This document shows positions 41,842-49,851 of a DNA stretch of 64,000 bases, one piece after another. A model generated the notes under the pieces. That model did not search any database and had not been told where the DNA came from. It was given only the letters and a program-made list of their open reading frames with translations. Position 1 is the stretch's first letter, and each line of letters opens with the position of its first letter. A program made the position numbers and the translations under genes. Source of the stretch: DASQJL01 sp036380835 (GTDB lineage: Bacteria > Eisenbacteria > RBG-16-71-46 > SZUA-252); assembly GCA_036380835.1 (NCBI GenBank), contig DASVDZ010000081.1, positions 1 to 64,000 on the forward strand, read 5' to 3'.

Positions 41842-43823
41842 GGGGTCGCGTGCGAGGGATCGCGCGCGCGGCGGGGGTGGCGGCGGTCGCGACGCTCCTC
41901 GTGGGGCTCCCGAGCACGGGGCGCGCGGCACCGGCGGCGACGGCGAAACGGTTCACGCTGGGTCCTTGGACGTCGGGCGACCCCATGCTCGCGACCATCG
42001 CCGACCGCGAGGCCGCGCGGGACACCGCCGGGATCGCTGGCGCGATCCTCTCGACTCGTACCGAGCCGTCGGTTCGCGCCGCCGGGGCCCGGGCGCTCGG
42101 CAGGATCCAGAGCCGCGGGTCGGTGCCCGTTCTGGTCCGGCTGATCCAGGACCGGACCCCATCGGTTCGCCGGGAGGCGGCGTTCGCGCTCGGCCTGATC
42201 GGCGATTCCCTGGCGGCGCCGGCCCTCGCGTCGCGTCTCGGGGCCGAGCCCGACCCCGCGACGAGGGTCGCGATCGTGACCGCGCTCGGATACCTGGGCG
42301 CGCGCTCGAGCGGGCCGGCCCTCCTCCGCTCGCTTCGGGGGCCCCGCGCCGCGGAGCGGGAGGCCGCCGCGCTCGCGGCGGCCCGATCGCGCGACTCGAC
42401 GCTGGTCGCGCCGCTCCTCCGCCTCGCGAAGGATCCGCGGGTCGACGCGCGCTGGCGCGCCGCGTACGCGCTCGGAAGGATCGGGGACCGGAGCGCGGCG
42501 CCGACGCTTCGCCTCATGATCCGGGACCGGGCCGAGATCGTCCGCTCCATGGCGTCGCGCGCGCTCGGCGAGGTCGGCGACTCCGCCGCGGCGCCACGCC
42601 TGGTCGGCCTCTTCCGCGATCCGTCCTGGCGCGTGCGGGTGAACGCGGCCCACGCCCTGGCCGCGATCCATGGAACGAGCGACGCGCGATCGGTCCGCCC
42701 GCTCCTCGCCGATTCGAGCGCGCAGGTGCGGTGGGAGGCGGCGCTCGCCCTGGGCGCGCTCGGCGACGGGGGCGCCGTCAAGAGCCTCAGGGCGGCGCTC
42801 CACGACAGCGCGACGGGCGTCGTTCAGGGCGCCGCCATGGCGCTCCTCAAGATCGAGGGGGAGGAGGCGGTGCCGGCGATCGCCCCCGCGCTCGACCTTC
42901 TGCCGCCGTTCCTCCGCTCGGGACTCGCCGAAGCGCTCGGCGATCTCTCCGGTCCGGCGTCGCTCGAGATCCTCCTCGCCCGCCTTCGGGACGGCTCCGA
43001 TCCGGCGGCCGCGGCGGGGGCCGCCTCGGGCCTCGGCAAACGCTCCGGCGACCGCGGCGCGGCCCTCCCGGCGCTCCGCGAGGCGCTCGGCGCGAAGGAT
43101 TTCAGCGTCGTCTGCTCCGCCGCCGAGGCGCTCGGCGCGCTCGGCGACACCGCGTCGGTGCCCGCGCTCGCGGCGCTCTTCCACCGGGCCGGCGCGCCCG
43201 ACGACGCCGACGTGCGCGCGTCGGCGTCGACCGCGCTCGCCGCGATCAAGACCCCCGCGGCGCTCGACTCGCTCCGCCCGGCGCGCTCCGATCCCGATCG
43301 CCGGGTGCGCGGGATCGCCACCGCGGCGTTGGGGATGCCCGCCGACTCGGTCGCCGCCGAGCCCGCTCCGCCGCTCCGCGTCGATCCGCTCCCGGCGCGC
43401 CCGGCGCGCGCCGCGGTCGTCGTCACCGAGCGCGGAGCGATCCGGATCGCGCTCGATCCGGCCGCCGCCCCGCGCACGGTGGAGAACTTCGCGCGCCTCG
43501 CCCGCTCCGGCTACTTCGACGGGCTCGCCTTCCATCGGGTCGTACCCGACTTCGTGATCCAGGACGGGTGCCCGCGCGGCGACGGCTGGGGCGGTCCCGG
43601 GTACGCGATTCCCTGCGAGTACAACGACCTCCCCTACGCGGAGGGGACCGTCGGAATGGCGCTCTCGGGGAAGGACACCGGGGGGAGCCAGTGGTTCGTG
43701 ACGCTCTCGCCGCAGCCGCGGCTGGAGGGGCGCTACACGGTCTTCGGCAAGGTCACGTCGGGGATGGGCGTGGTCGAGCGGATCATGCCCGGCGATCGGA
43801 TCGTCAAGATCGTGGTGGAGTAG
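41826..43823 (+). CDS. Exported HEAT-repeat protein fused to a cyclophilin-type PPIase
   Basis: 665 residues. A signal peptide (to about residue 38) is followed by some 450 residues of HEAT/PBS-lyase-like repeats, each with short helices such as AFALGLIGDSLAAPALASRL and RALGEVGDSAAAPRLVGLF. From about residue 530 comes a complete cyclophilin domain: FHRVVPDFVIQDG, GGSQWFVTLSPQPRLEGRY and YTVFGKVTSGM. It should act outside the inner membrane as a prolyl isomerase docked by the repeats to clients. It overlaps the GT9 gene by 16 bases and shares the operon of the ECF sigma pair. Confidence 0.92.
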   Translation: MREGLRGRVRGIARAAGVAAVATLLVGLPSTGRAAPAATAKRFTLGPWTSGDPMLATIADREAARDTAGIAGAILSTRTEPSVRAAGARALGRIQSRGSVPVLVRLIQDRTPSVRREAAFALGLIGDSLAAPALASRLGAEPDPATRVAIVTALGYLGARSSGPALLRSLRGPRAAEREAAALAAARSRDSTLVAPLLRLAKDPRVDARWRAAYALGRIGDRSAAPTLRLMIRDRAEIVRSMASRALGEVGDSAAAPRLVGLFRDPSWRVRVNAAHALAAIHGTSDARSVRPLLADSSAQVRWEAALALGALGDGGAVKSLRAALHDSATGVVQGAAMALLKIEGEEAVPAIAPALDLLPPFLRSGLAEALGDLSGPASLEILLARLRDGSDPAAAAGAASGLGKRSGDRGAALPALREALGAKDFSVVCSAAEALGALGDTASVPALAALFHRAGAPDDADVRASASTALAAIKTPAALDSLRPARSDPDRRVRGIATAALGMPADSVAAEPAPPLRVDPLPARPARAAVVVTERGAIRIALDPAAAPRTVENFARLARSGYFDGLAFHRVVPDFVIQDGCPRGDGWGGPGYAIPCEYNDLPYAEGTVGMALSGKDTGGSQWFVTLSPQPRLEGRYTVFGKVTSGMGVVERIMPGDRIVKIVVE

Positions 43824-43835
43824 CGAGCCGGACGG

Positions 43836-44717
43836 CTACGTCAGCGCCAGCACCAGCCGTTCGAGGAAGCGCTTGAGCGGCGTCGCCGCGGCCGCGACCG
43901 CCGCCGTCACGTCCTCGTGCGCGAGCCGCGCCGCGCCCTTCCCGGCCGCTCGGTTCGTGATGCAGGAAATCGCCGCGCAGGGGACGCCGAGCGCGGCCGC
44001 CTCCGCCGCCTCGGCCGCGGTCGACATGCAGACGGCGTCGGCGCCCATCCGCTCGAGCATCGCGATCTCGGCCGGCGTCTCGTAGGACGGCCCGAGCATC
44101 ACGCCGAGCACCCCCCGCTCGAGGCGGACGCCCGCGACGACCGCGGCGTGCGCGGCCTTCGCGAGCAGCTCCTCCGCGTAGACGGGGCGCGACGCGAGGC
44201 CCCGCGGCCCGGCTGGGGCGCCGCTCGCGGCATCCTCCCCGTCCGGGTCGGGCGGGCGCACGGGGCGCGAGGGCCCGCGCCACTGGAGATTCACCTGGTC
44301 CTCGACCAGCATCAGCGCCCCCGGGGTCATGCGGGGCGCGATCCCTCCCGCCGCGTTCGTCAGGATGAGCGATTTGATTCCGAGCGCCGCCATGACGCGC
44401 ACCACCCGCGTCACCGATTCCGCGGGATATCCCTCGTAGAGGTGGGAGCGTCCCTGCGCGACGACGACGGGCCGCCCTGACCACCGCCCGATGAGGAGGC
44501 GCCCCGAGTGGCCCGCCACCGTGGAGCGCGGCAGGCCGGGGATTTCCGCGGTGGGGAGCGCCGCGTCCCAGGCGACGCCGTCGGCGACCACGCCGAGGCC
44601 GCTCCCGAGGACGAGGCCGACTCGCGGGACGATCGACGTGCGGCGCCGGACGACGCGGAGCGCCTCCTCCGCGTCGAACGGGGCCGGCTCGGCGGGGAGC
44701 CGCCGGACGCGGCTCAC
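43836..44717 (-). CDS. Purine nucleoside phosphorylase (trimeric type)
   Basis: 293 residues from GTG 44717. Motifs of the PNP/MTAP family: LVLGSGLGVVADGV, AGHSGRLLIGRWSG, LTNAAGGIAPRM, MLGPSYETPAEI and CMSTAAEAAEAAALG. The base-binding region reads ISCITNRAAG; the Asn there favours a 6-oxopurine phosphorylase over MTAP, which has Asp. It splits purine nucleosides with phosphate. The start overlaps the permease stop (GTGA), and the gene is last in the hpt-udk-permease-pnp operon. A Gly/Ala-rich insertion (about residues 155-170) is unusual. Confidence 0.92.
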   Translation of the reverse strand: MSRVRRLPAEPAPFDAEEALRVVRRRTSIVPRVGLVLGSGLGVVADGVAWDAALPTAEIPGLPRSTVAGHSGRLLIGRWSGRPVVVAQGRSHLYEGYPAESVTRVVRVMAALGIKSLILTNAAGGIAPRMTPGALMLVEDQVNLQWRGPSRPVRPPDPDGEDAASGAPAGPRGLASRPVYAEELLAKAAHAAVVAGVRLERGVLGVMLGPSYETPAEIAMLERMGADAVCMSTAAEAAEAAALGVPCAAISCITNRAAGKGAARLAHEDVTAAVAAAATPLKRFLERLVLALT

Positions 44718-45622
44718 AGGACGTCCGGGTCGAGCCGCGCCTGGCGCGTGGTGGAGAAGCGGAGGGCGCGGCGCGACAGGAACACGAGGTAGAGGAGGCC
44801 GAGAAGGAACGGCGCCATCTCGGCCGCGATGGACCAGGCTCCCGCCCCTTCGGCGTACGGCTGCGCCGCGCGGAGGAGGGCCGGACCGGCCGCGAGGAGG
44901 ATCCCGCCGGCGAACGACCAGCGCCCGGCCACCGCGCAGGCGAGCGCGAGGAAGCCGAGCGCCGCGGGCGGATTGCTCTGGGACTCGCGGACGAGGAGCG
45001 CCGCGGCGGGCAGCGTCCAGAAGGCGCCGAGCGCGATTCCCGAGAACCGGTGGATTCCGCCGCTCGAGCCGGGGACGCGTAGCGCGGGGGATTCGCCGAA
45101 GGCGCGGAGCTTGAGCCCGAACGGCGTCTGCCACATCACCCACGCCGACAGCGCGATCAGGACCGGCGCGATCCAGAGGAACGGATTCGCGACCAGGTCC
45201 TCGGCGATCGTGCCGTCGAAGATGGTGCCGCGGACCAGACCCGGCGCGGGGAACTCGGTGAAGATGCGATAGGGGCCCGCGCGGATCACGAGGCCCAGCG
45301 CGCAGGCGGGAACGAGGCTCAGGCAGAAGGAGCCGGCCGCCATGTCGGCGCGCAGGAGTTGGAGGAGCGCCCCCGCCGCGAGGCCGAACGCGACGGCGGC
45401 CAGGGCACCGATCCCGACCGCCGCGGCGTAGCTCGACGTCCATTCGTAGCCCAGGATCAGGCCGATCATGGCCGACGCCACGCATCCCTCGACGCCCAGG
45501 CCCGAGAACCCGGCGCGCTCCCAGTAGAGGCATCCGGCGACGAGGAGCGCGAGCGCCGCCCACTCGGCGGGGAAGTGGAGGAGCGGGACCCAGTCGAACC
45601 CCGCCCCCAGAGCGCCGTTCAT
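44714..45622 (-). CDS. ABC-type permease, NupQ/YufQ-like (COG1079-like)
   Basis: 302 residues with eight or nine membrane helices. It matches the inner-membrane permease of simple-sugar/nucleoside ABC importers: YWERAGFSGLGVEGCVASAM near the start and FGLKLRAFGESPALR in the cytoplasmic loop that contacts the ATPase. Its operon mates (Hpt, uridine kinase, PNP) point to nucleosides. No ATPase, partner permease or binding protein is encoded in this window. It starts inside the uridine kinase stop (4-base overlap). Confidence 0.78.
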   Translation of the reverse strand: MNGALGAGFDWVPLLHFPAEWAALALLVAGCLYWERAGFSGLGVEGCVASAMIGLILGYEWTSSYAAAVGIGALAAVAFGLAAGALLQLLRADMAAGSFCLSLVPACALGLVIRAGPYRIFTEFPAPGLVRGTIFDGTIAEDLVANPFLWIAPVLIALSAWVMWQTPFGLKLRAFGESPALRVPGSSGGIHRFSGIALGAFWTLPAAALLVRESQSNPPAALGFLALACAVAGRWSFAGGILLAAGPALLRAAQPYAEGAGAWSIAAEMAPFLLGLLYLVFLSRRALRFSTTRQARLDPDVL

Positions 45623-46254
45623 CGCGCGTCGGAGACGAGGGCGCGGAGCTTCGTCTTGAGCAGGTCGATCGCCACGAAGTTGTAGCCGCCCTCGGGAATG
45701 ATCAAGTCGGCGTAGCGCTTCGAAGGCTCCACGAACTGGAGGTGCATCGGGCGCACGCTCGACTCGTACTGCCGGATGATCGAGTCGAGCGTCCTCCCGC
45801 GCTCGGTCAGGTCGCGCTTGAGCCGGCGGATGAACCGGACGTCGGGGTCGGCGTCCACGTAGAGCTTGATGTCCATCAGCTGCCGGAGCGCCGGATCCTC
45901 CAGGATGAGAAGCCCGTCGAGGATGATGACGCGCCGTCCGGCGGCCCGGCGCCCCTCGGGGAGCCGCGTGTGCGTGCGCATGTCGTAGACCGGCATCTCG
46001 ACCGACCCGCCGTTCAGGAGCGTCTCGAGCTGCGTTCGGAGGAGGTCGCGGTCGAAGGCGTCGGGGTGATCGAAGTTCCGGTTCTCGCGCTCGCCGAGCG
46101 GGATCGCCTGGAGGTCCTTGTAATAGAAATCCTGCTCGATGAGCAGCACCTCGTCGCCGCCAAGGTCCTCGGCGATCGCTTGGGCGACGAGCGTCTTGCC
46201 GGCCCCGGTGCCGCCGGCGATGCCGATCAGGATGCCGCGTCGACCGAGGGGCAT
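45619..46254 (-). CDS. udk: Uridine kinase
   Basis: 211 residues. Walker A is GIAGGTGAGKT near the start, then IEQDFYYKDL, NFDHPDAFD and PVYDMRTHTR, which are characteristic of uridine/cytidine kinase. The lid carries RRLKRDLTERGR. It phosphorylates uridine and cytidine to the monophosphates in the salvage pathway. It starts five bases after the hpt stop and its own stop is overlapped by the permease start. Confidence 0.96.
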   Translation of the reverse strand: MPLGRRGILIGIAGGTGAGKTLVAQAIAEDLGGDEVLLIEQDFYYKDLQAIPLGERENRNFDHPDAFDRDLLRTQLETLLNGGSVEMPVYDMRTHTRLPEGRRAAGRRVIILDGLLILEDPALRQLMDIKLYVDADPDVRFIRRLKRDLTERGRTLDSIIRQYESSVRPMHLQFVEPSKRYADLIIPEGGYNFVAIDLLKTKLRALVSDAR

Positions 46255-46259
46255 CGCGG

Positions 46260-46814
46260 CTAGGCGGTCCCCGCCTGGCGCGCGGCCCGCTCGGCTTCGA
46301 TCTCCGCCTCGGTCAGCGCCGCGACATACGGAAGATGGCGGAACCGCTCCGCGTAATCGAGCCCGTACCCGACGACGAAACGGTCGGGGACGGAGAACCC
46401 GATGTAATCGAGCGGGACCTCGCGCTCCCTGCGCGAGGGCTTGTCGAGGAGCGTCGCGATCTTGACGCGGCGCGGCCCACGGCGGAGCAGCGCCTCGCGC
46501 AGGAAGGCGAGCGTGTGCCCGCTGTCGACGATGTCCTCGACGAGGACCAGGTCGCGCCCGACGACGTCCTTTTCGAGGTCCTTCAGGAGCCGAGGCGAGC
46601 GGCTCGATTCCGCCGAGGCGCGATAGGAGGAGATGCTGACGAAGTCGATCTCGTGGGGGATCGGAAGGGCCTTCATGAGATCCGCGACGAAGAGGATGCA
46701 GCCGTTCAGGACCCCGACCAGGAGCGGCGTCGAGTCCGGATGGTCACGCGCGATCTGCTTGCCGAGCTCGCAGACCCGCCGCTGAATGTCGGCCGCGCTG
46801 ATCAGGACTTCCAT
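46260..46814 (-). CDS. hpt: Hypoxanthine phosphoribosyltransferase
   Basis: 184 residues from ATG 46814. The PRPP-binding motif is LVLVEDIVDSGHTLAFL, preceded by the flexible-loop region ISSYRASAESS and followed by the C-terminal GYGLDYAERFRHLPY. It salvages hypoxanthine or guanine to IMP or GMP. A GTG at 46859 is open in frame, but it lies before the predicted transcription start at 46843; GGAGG 13 bases ahead of ATG 46814 supports the shorter form. First gene of the salvage operon. Confidence 0.95.
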   Translation of the reverse strand: MEVLISAADIQRRVCELGKQIARDHPDSTPLLVGVLNGCILFVADLMKALPIPHEIDFVSISSYRASAESSRSPRLLKDLEKDVVGRDLVLVEDIVDSGHTLAFLREALLRRGPRRVKIATLLDKPSRREREVPLDYIGFSVPDRFVVGYGLDYAERFRHLPYVAALTEAEIEAERAARQAGTA

Positions 46815-46849
46815 GGGATTGTCCACGCCTCCGGTAGGAATCTGGCCGC

Positions 46850-46878
46850 ACTCTAGCACCCGTCCCAGGGGGTGTCAA
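46850..46878 (-). promoter_or_regulatory. Sigma70-type promoter TTGACA-17-TAGAGT for the hpt operon
   Basis: On the minus strand, TTGACA at 46878-46873, 17-base spacer, TAGAGT at 46855-46850, predicted start near 46843. It drives hpt-udk-permease-pnp with a leader of about 29 bases. Confidence 0.75.
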
Positions 46879-46958
46879 ATTCCGCGCAAGTTCCATCCCG
46901 GGCAGCCGATAATCGCGAGAGCACGGGAGTCGTCCGGACCGATCAGGGAGGAACGACC

Positions 46959-47345
46959 GTGGTCAAATCAGCGGCGGAACGGCGGGCGGCGCAGCGGCGG
47001 CGGCAGGACCGCCGGGCCGAGGGCCGCATGGAGCGGCAGCTCTTCTGGATGCTCTGGGGCGTCGGGCTCATGAACTACCTCGACGCGGGCCAGACCGTCT
47101 ATCTGCTCAACGTGAAGCTGATGGTGGAGGCGAACCGGCTCATGGCCTTCCTGCTCGACCACAGCCCGTACGTCTTCTGGCTCTACAAGACGCTGGTCCC
47201 GTCGCTCGGATGCTTCCTCCTCTGGAAGTTCCATCGCCGCGTGCGGTGGATGTACGGCGCCGTCCTGACGGTCTTCGCGGTCTACGCCACGGTGGTCATC
47301 CGGAGCTTCCTCTACATGCTGCTCCCGATCCATCCGCCGGCCTAG
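46959..47345 (+). CDS. Small membrane protein, DUF5658-like
   Basis: 128 residues from GTG 46959, chosen for GGGAGG seven bases upstream. A very basic N-terminus (RRAAQRRRQDRR) precedes three hydrophobic segments. The first, LMNYLDAGQTVYLLN, carries the N-x2-D-x3-T pattern, and NRLMAFLLDH and FWLYKTLVPSLGCFLLWKF follow, as in the DUF5658 family of unknown function. Divergent from the hpt operon. The resemblance is by pattern. Confidence 0.7.
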   Translation: MVKSAAERRAAQRRRQDRRAEGRMERQLFWMLWGVGLMNYLDAGQTVYLLNVKLMVEANRLMAFLLDHSPYVFWLYKTLVPSLGCFLLWKFHRRVRWMYGAVLTVFAVYATVVIRSFLYMLLPIHPPA

Positions 47346-47474
47346 CGACCGCATCCGCGGAGACGCCGCGGCATCCAAGGCACAGCGAGACGCACGAGCG
47401 TCGGACCGGCTGCAATCAGCCGTGCAAAATGCGTCCCGCGTAAAGTCCCCCACCCCCCACGTCCCCTCCCCCGA

Positions 47475-47494
47475 TATTTATAAGTATTTGTAAT
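47475..47494. repeat. Two tandem 10-bp AT-rich repeats
   Basis: TATTTATAAG followed directly by TATTTGTAAT. This is one of the few AT-rich stretches in the window and lies about 60 to 80 bases upstream of the -24/-12 site at 47553, where an activator or bending protein would bind. Confidence 0.4.
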
Positions 47495-47509
47495 AGATGT
47501 CGATACGGA

Positions 47510-47541
47510 GAATCCGCGGCGCCTTCGCCTGGTGCGGATTC
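47510..47541 (+). promoter_or_regulatory. Stem-loop upstream of the hypothetical gene
   Basis: GAATCCGC (47510-47517) pairs perfectly with GCGGATTC (47534-47541), and GGCG pairs with CGCC inside around CCTT, with a four-base bulge. It could be an operator dyad or a terminator remnant of the upstream gene; no U tract follows. Confidence 0.4.
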
Positions 47542-47552
47542 CGCAGTTCGCC

Positions 47553-47569
47553 ATGGCATGGTCGGTGCG
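47553..47569 (+). promoter_or_regulatory. Possible sigma54 -24/-12 promoter
   Basis: ATGGCATGGTCGGTGCG: GG (47555-47556) and GC (47567-47568) are ten bases apart, TGGCA matches, and I count 10 of 14 informative positions. The predicted start is near 47580, about 46 bases before ATG 47626. Confidence 0.4.
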
Positions 47570-47625
47570 AAAGGTCGTACCAGGGGATGCCGAAGAGAGT
47601 GCCAGGGGGCGGCGAGGAGGGCTCT

Positions 47626-48438
47626 ATGGACGGAACCAAAGGGAAGTCGTATCTGAGGCTGACCGTCGATCCGGGAGTTCGCGGCCCGGTGACGCGGGAG
47701 GACGTCGGCTACTTCTTCATCAACTCGTTCCTCCTCTCGCGGATCGACTCCGACATGCCGTCCGACCTCGCCGAATACGACGAGGACGTGAACGTCTATA
47801 CCGCCTCGCTCCTCGCGGGAGTGGTGTCGGGCCGGGAGGACCTCCTGCGCGCCGACCTCGTCTCGACCCGTGACGCGGACGTCTTCGCTCGCGTCCAGGA
47901 GAGCAAGGACCGGCGGCTCCGGTACCAGGTCTACAAGGCCAACGCCGACTTCCTCTACGTCTCGCTCGGCGTCTTCGCCGAGGGCGTGGTACCGCGCGAG
48001 CCCGTGGCGGCCTCGGAGGCCGACGCGCAACGGCTCACCGGCCGCGGGAAGTCGTACTACCATTTCGCCTCGGCCTACGCCGAGCGGCTCTACGGATCGC
48101 GCGCCGGCATCGCCGAGGTCATGGAGAAGCTCTCGCGGAACTTCGAGGCCTACACCAAGGTGATGTCCTGGATGAGCGGGGAGTACCTCAATCTCGTGCG
48201 CCGGCTGAGCGAGGGCGAGGTCTTCCACATCGAGCGGGACGCCCAAAGCCGCTTCGAGGACGCCCACAAGTCGAACACCTGGGACGAGCTGCTCGACGCG
48301 TACGTCGAGTGGCAGAAGTCGCACGCCGTCCAGGCGCGCCGGCGCCTGACGCGCGCCGCGCGCGAGCTCAAACGGATCGATCCCCAGTTCTCGTTCCGCG
48401 CCTTCCGCGAGAAGTGGGGCTCGCCGCGCCGGACCTGA
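47626..48438 (+). CDS. Hypothetical protein, mostly helical
   Basis: 270 residues from ATG 47626, which has GAGGAGGG five bases upstream; ATG 47587 is less well placed. No signal peptide or membrane segment. Predicted alpha-helical, with charged stretches such as RRLSEGEVFHIERDA and a conserved-looking GKSYYHFASAYAERLYGSR. The family is not recognised. It is preceded by the possible sigma54 promoter, a hairpin and AT-rich repeats, so it may be a regulated accessory protein. A new promoter starts the next gene. Confidence 0.7.
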   Translation: MDGTKGKSYLRLTVDPGVRGPVTREDVGYFFINSFLLSRIDSDMPSDLAEYDEDVNVYTASLLAGVVSGREDLLRADLVSTRDADVFARVQESKDRRLRYQVYKANADFLYVSLGVFAEGVVPREPVAASEADAQRLTGRGKSYYHFASAYAERLYGSRAGIAEVMEKLSRNFEAYTKVMSWMSGEYLNLVRRLSEGEVFHIERDAQSRFEDAHKSNTWDELLDAYVEWQKSHAVQARRRLTRAARELKRIDPQFSFRAFREKWGSPRRT

Positions 48439-48483
48439 TCACCGCGGGCCGCGACCGGCCCGCGCGCCGCCCGTTCCCCGCGT

Positions 48484-48512
48484 TTGACACGCCCCCGACC
48501 GTCCAGTAGGTT
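48484..48512 (+). promoter_or_regulatory. Sigma70-type promoter TTGACA-17-TAGGTT, near-leaderless
   Basis: TTGACA at 48484-48489, 17-base spacer, TAGGTT at 48507-48512, predicted start near 48519, four bases before ATG 48523. No ribosome-binding site and no room for an attenuator or riboswitch. Confidence 0.75.
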
Positions 48513-48522
48513 GGATCGCCTC

Positions 48523-49851
48523 ATGCCATCCCCCGTCCGCATCGGTCTCCTGGGCTGCGGCGTCGTGGGCGCGGGATTCCTCCGCCTGCTCGGCGAGCGC
48601 ACGCGCGCGGCCGAGGACGCCGTCGGGGCGCCGCTCCGCGTGACGCGGCTCGCGGTGCGCGATCCGAAGAAGCGCCGGGCCGTCGACCTCGAGGGGGTCG
48701 ACGTGACGACCGACCCGATGGAGGTGGCGGCGGCGGAGGACGTCGACCTCCTCGTCGAGCTGATGGGCGGCGCCGAGGCCTCCTACGCGCCGGTCAAGCG
48801 GGCGCTCGATCGCGGCGCCTCGGTCGTCAGCGCGAACAAGCACCTGCTCTCGATCCACGGACCCGAGCTCGAGGCGCTTGCCCGCGCCCGCGGCGTCGCG
48901 CTCCGATACGAAGCCTCGGTCGCCGGAGTGATCCCCGTGCTCCAGGCGCTCGATCACGGGCTTCGGACCGAGCGCTTCACCCTCCTGGTCGGGATCCTGA
49001 ACGGGACCACCAACTACATCCTCTCCACGATGGAGCGCGAGGGGCGGGACTTCGGCGAGGCGCTCGAAGCGGCGCGCGAGCTCGGATTCGCGGAGGCCGA
49101 CCCCACGCTCGACCTCTCGGGCGAGGACACGGCGCAGAAGCTCACGATCCTGGCGCGCCGCGCTTTCCGCGCCCCGGTGCCGCACGGATCGATACCGACC
49201 GAGGGGATCGTCGGGATGGAGCTCGAGGACCTCCGCCAGGCCGACCGCTTCGGTTACGTGGTGAAGCTGCTCGGGATCGGAATGCGCACCGACGAGGGGA
49301 TCGACCTCCGCGTCCATCCGGCCTTCATCCCCAGGCGCTACCTCCTCGCCTCCGTCAGGGACGAGTTCAACGGCGTCTACCTTCGCGGCGACGCCTCGGG
49401 GTCGATGCTCCTCTACGGCAAGGGCGCGGGAGCGCTCCCGACCGGCCAGGCCGTGCTCGGCGACGTGCTCGCGGTCGCGCGCGAGATCCGCCTCCGCGAG
49501 GCGGCCGGCGCGGGGGCCGCGCCGCACGGCGGGCCGGAGCCGCGCGCGCGCGGCGGCGGCGACCGGCCGGAGGACGAGCGGCTGCCGTCCGACCTCGTTC
49601 GGACCAAGTACTACGTCCGCCTCCTGGTCGAGGACCAGCCGGGCGTCCTCGCCCAGATCGCGCACCGCCTCGGCGCCTCGCGGGTCAGCGTCGCGCAGAT
49701 GTTCCAGGCGCCGGGGGTGCGCGGCGAGGCCTCGATCACCATCCTCACGCACGAGACCCGGGACCGCGAAGCCCGAGACGCGATCCAGGCGATCGCCTCG
49801 CTCCCCGCGGTGCGGAAGTCGCCGCGCGCGATCCGGATCTTCGACCTGTGA
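48523..49851 (+). CDS. hom: Homoserine dehydrogenase with C-terminal ACT domain
   Basis: 442 residues. The NAD(P)-binding site is IGLLGCGVVGAGFLRLL; NKHLLS and the catalytic region EADPTLDLSGEDTAQKLTIL follow. An ACT domain begins near residue 365 (YYVRLLVEDQPGVLAQIAHRL), probably for threonine feedback. Before it is a 30-residue Gly/Ala/Arg-rich linker unlike the usual short joint. It reduces aspartate semialdehyde to homoserine. First gene of hom-thrC-thrB-lysC. Confidence 0.96.
   Translation: MPSPVRIGLLGCGVVGAGFLRLLGERTRAAEDAVGAPLRVTRLAVRDPKKRRAVDLEGVDVTTDPMEVAAAEDVDLLVELMGGAEASYAPVKRALDRGASVVSANKHLLSIHGPELEALARARGVALRYEASVAGVIPVLQALDHGLRTERFTLLVGILNGTTNYILSTMEREGRDFGEALEAARELGFAEADPTLDLSGEDTAQKLTILARRAFRAPVPHGSIPTEGIVGMELEDLRQADRFGYVVKLLGIGMRTDEGIDLRVHPAFIPRRYLLASVRDEFNGVYLRGDASGSMLLYGKGAGALPTGQAVLGDVLAVAREIRLREAAGAGAAPHGGPEPRARGGGDRPEDERLPSDLVRTKYYVRLLVEDQPGVLAQIAHRLGASRVSVAQMFQAPGVRGEASITILTHETRDREARDAIQAIASLPAVRKSPRAIRIFDL

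Noticed and set aside
46815..46859. GTG 46859 as the start of hpt
   Set aside because: It lies before the predicted transcription start (46843), in the promoter spacer; ATG 46814 gives the normal length for the family.
48439..48522. Riboswitch or attenuator for the threonine operon
   Set aside because: The predicted transcription start is about four bases before the hom ATG, so there is no leader to fold.
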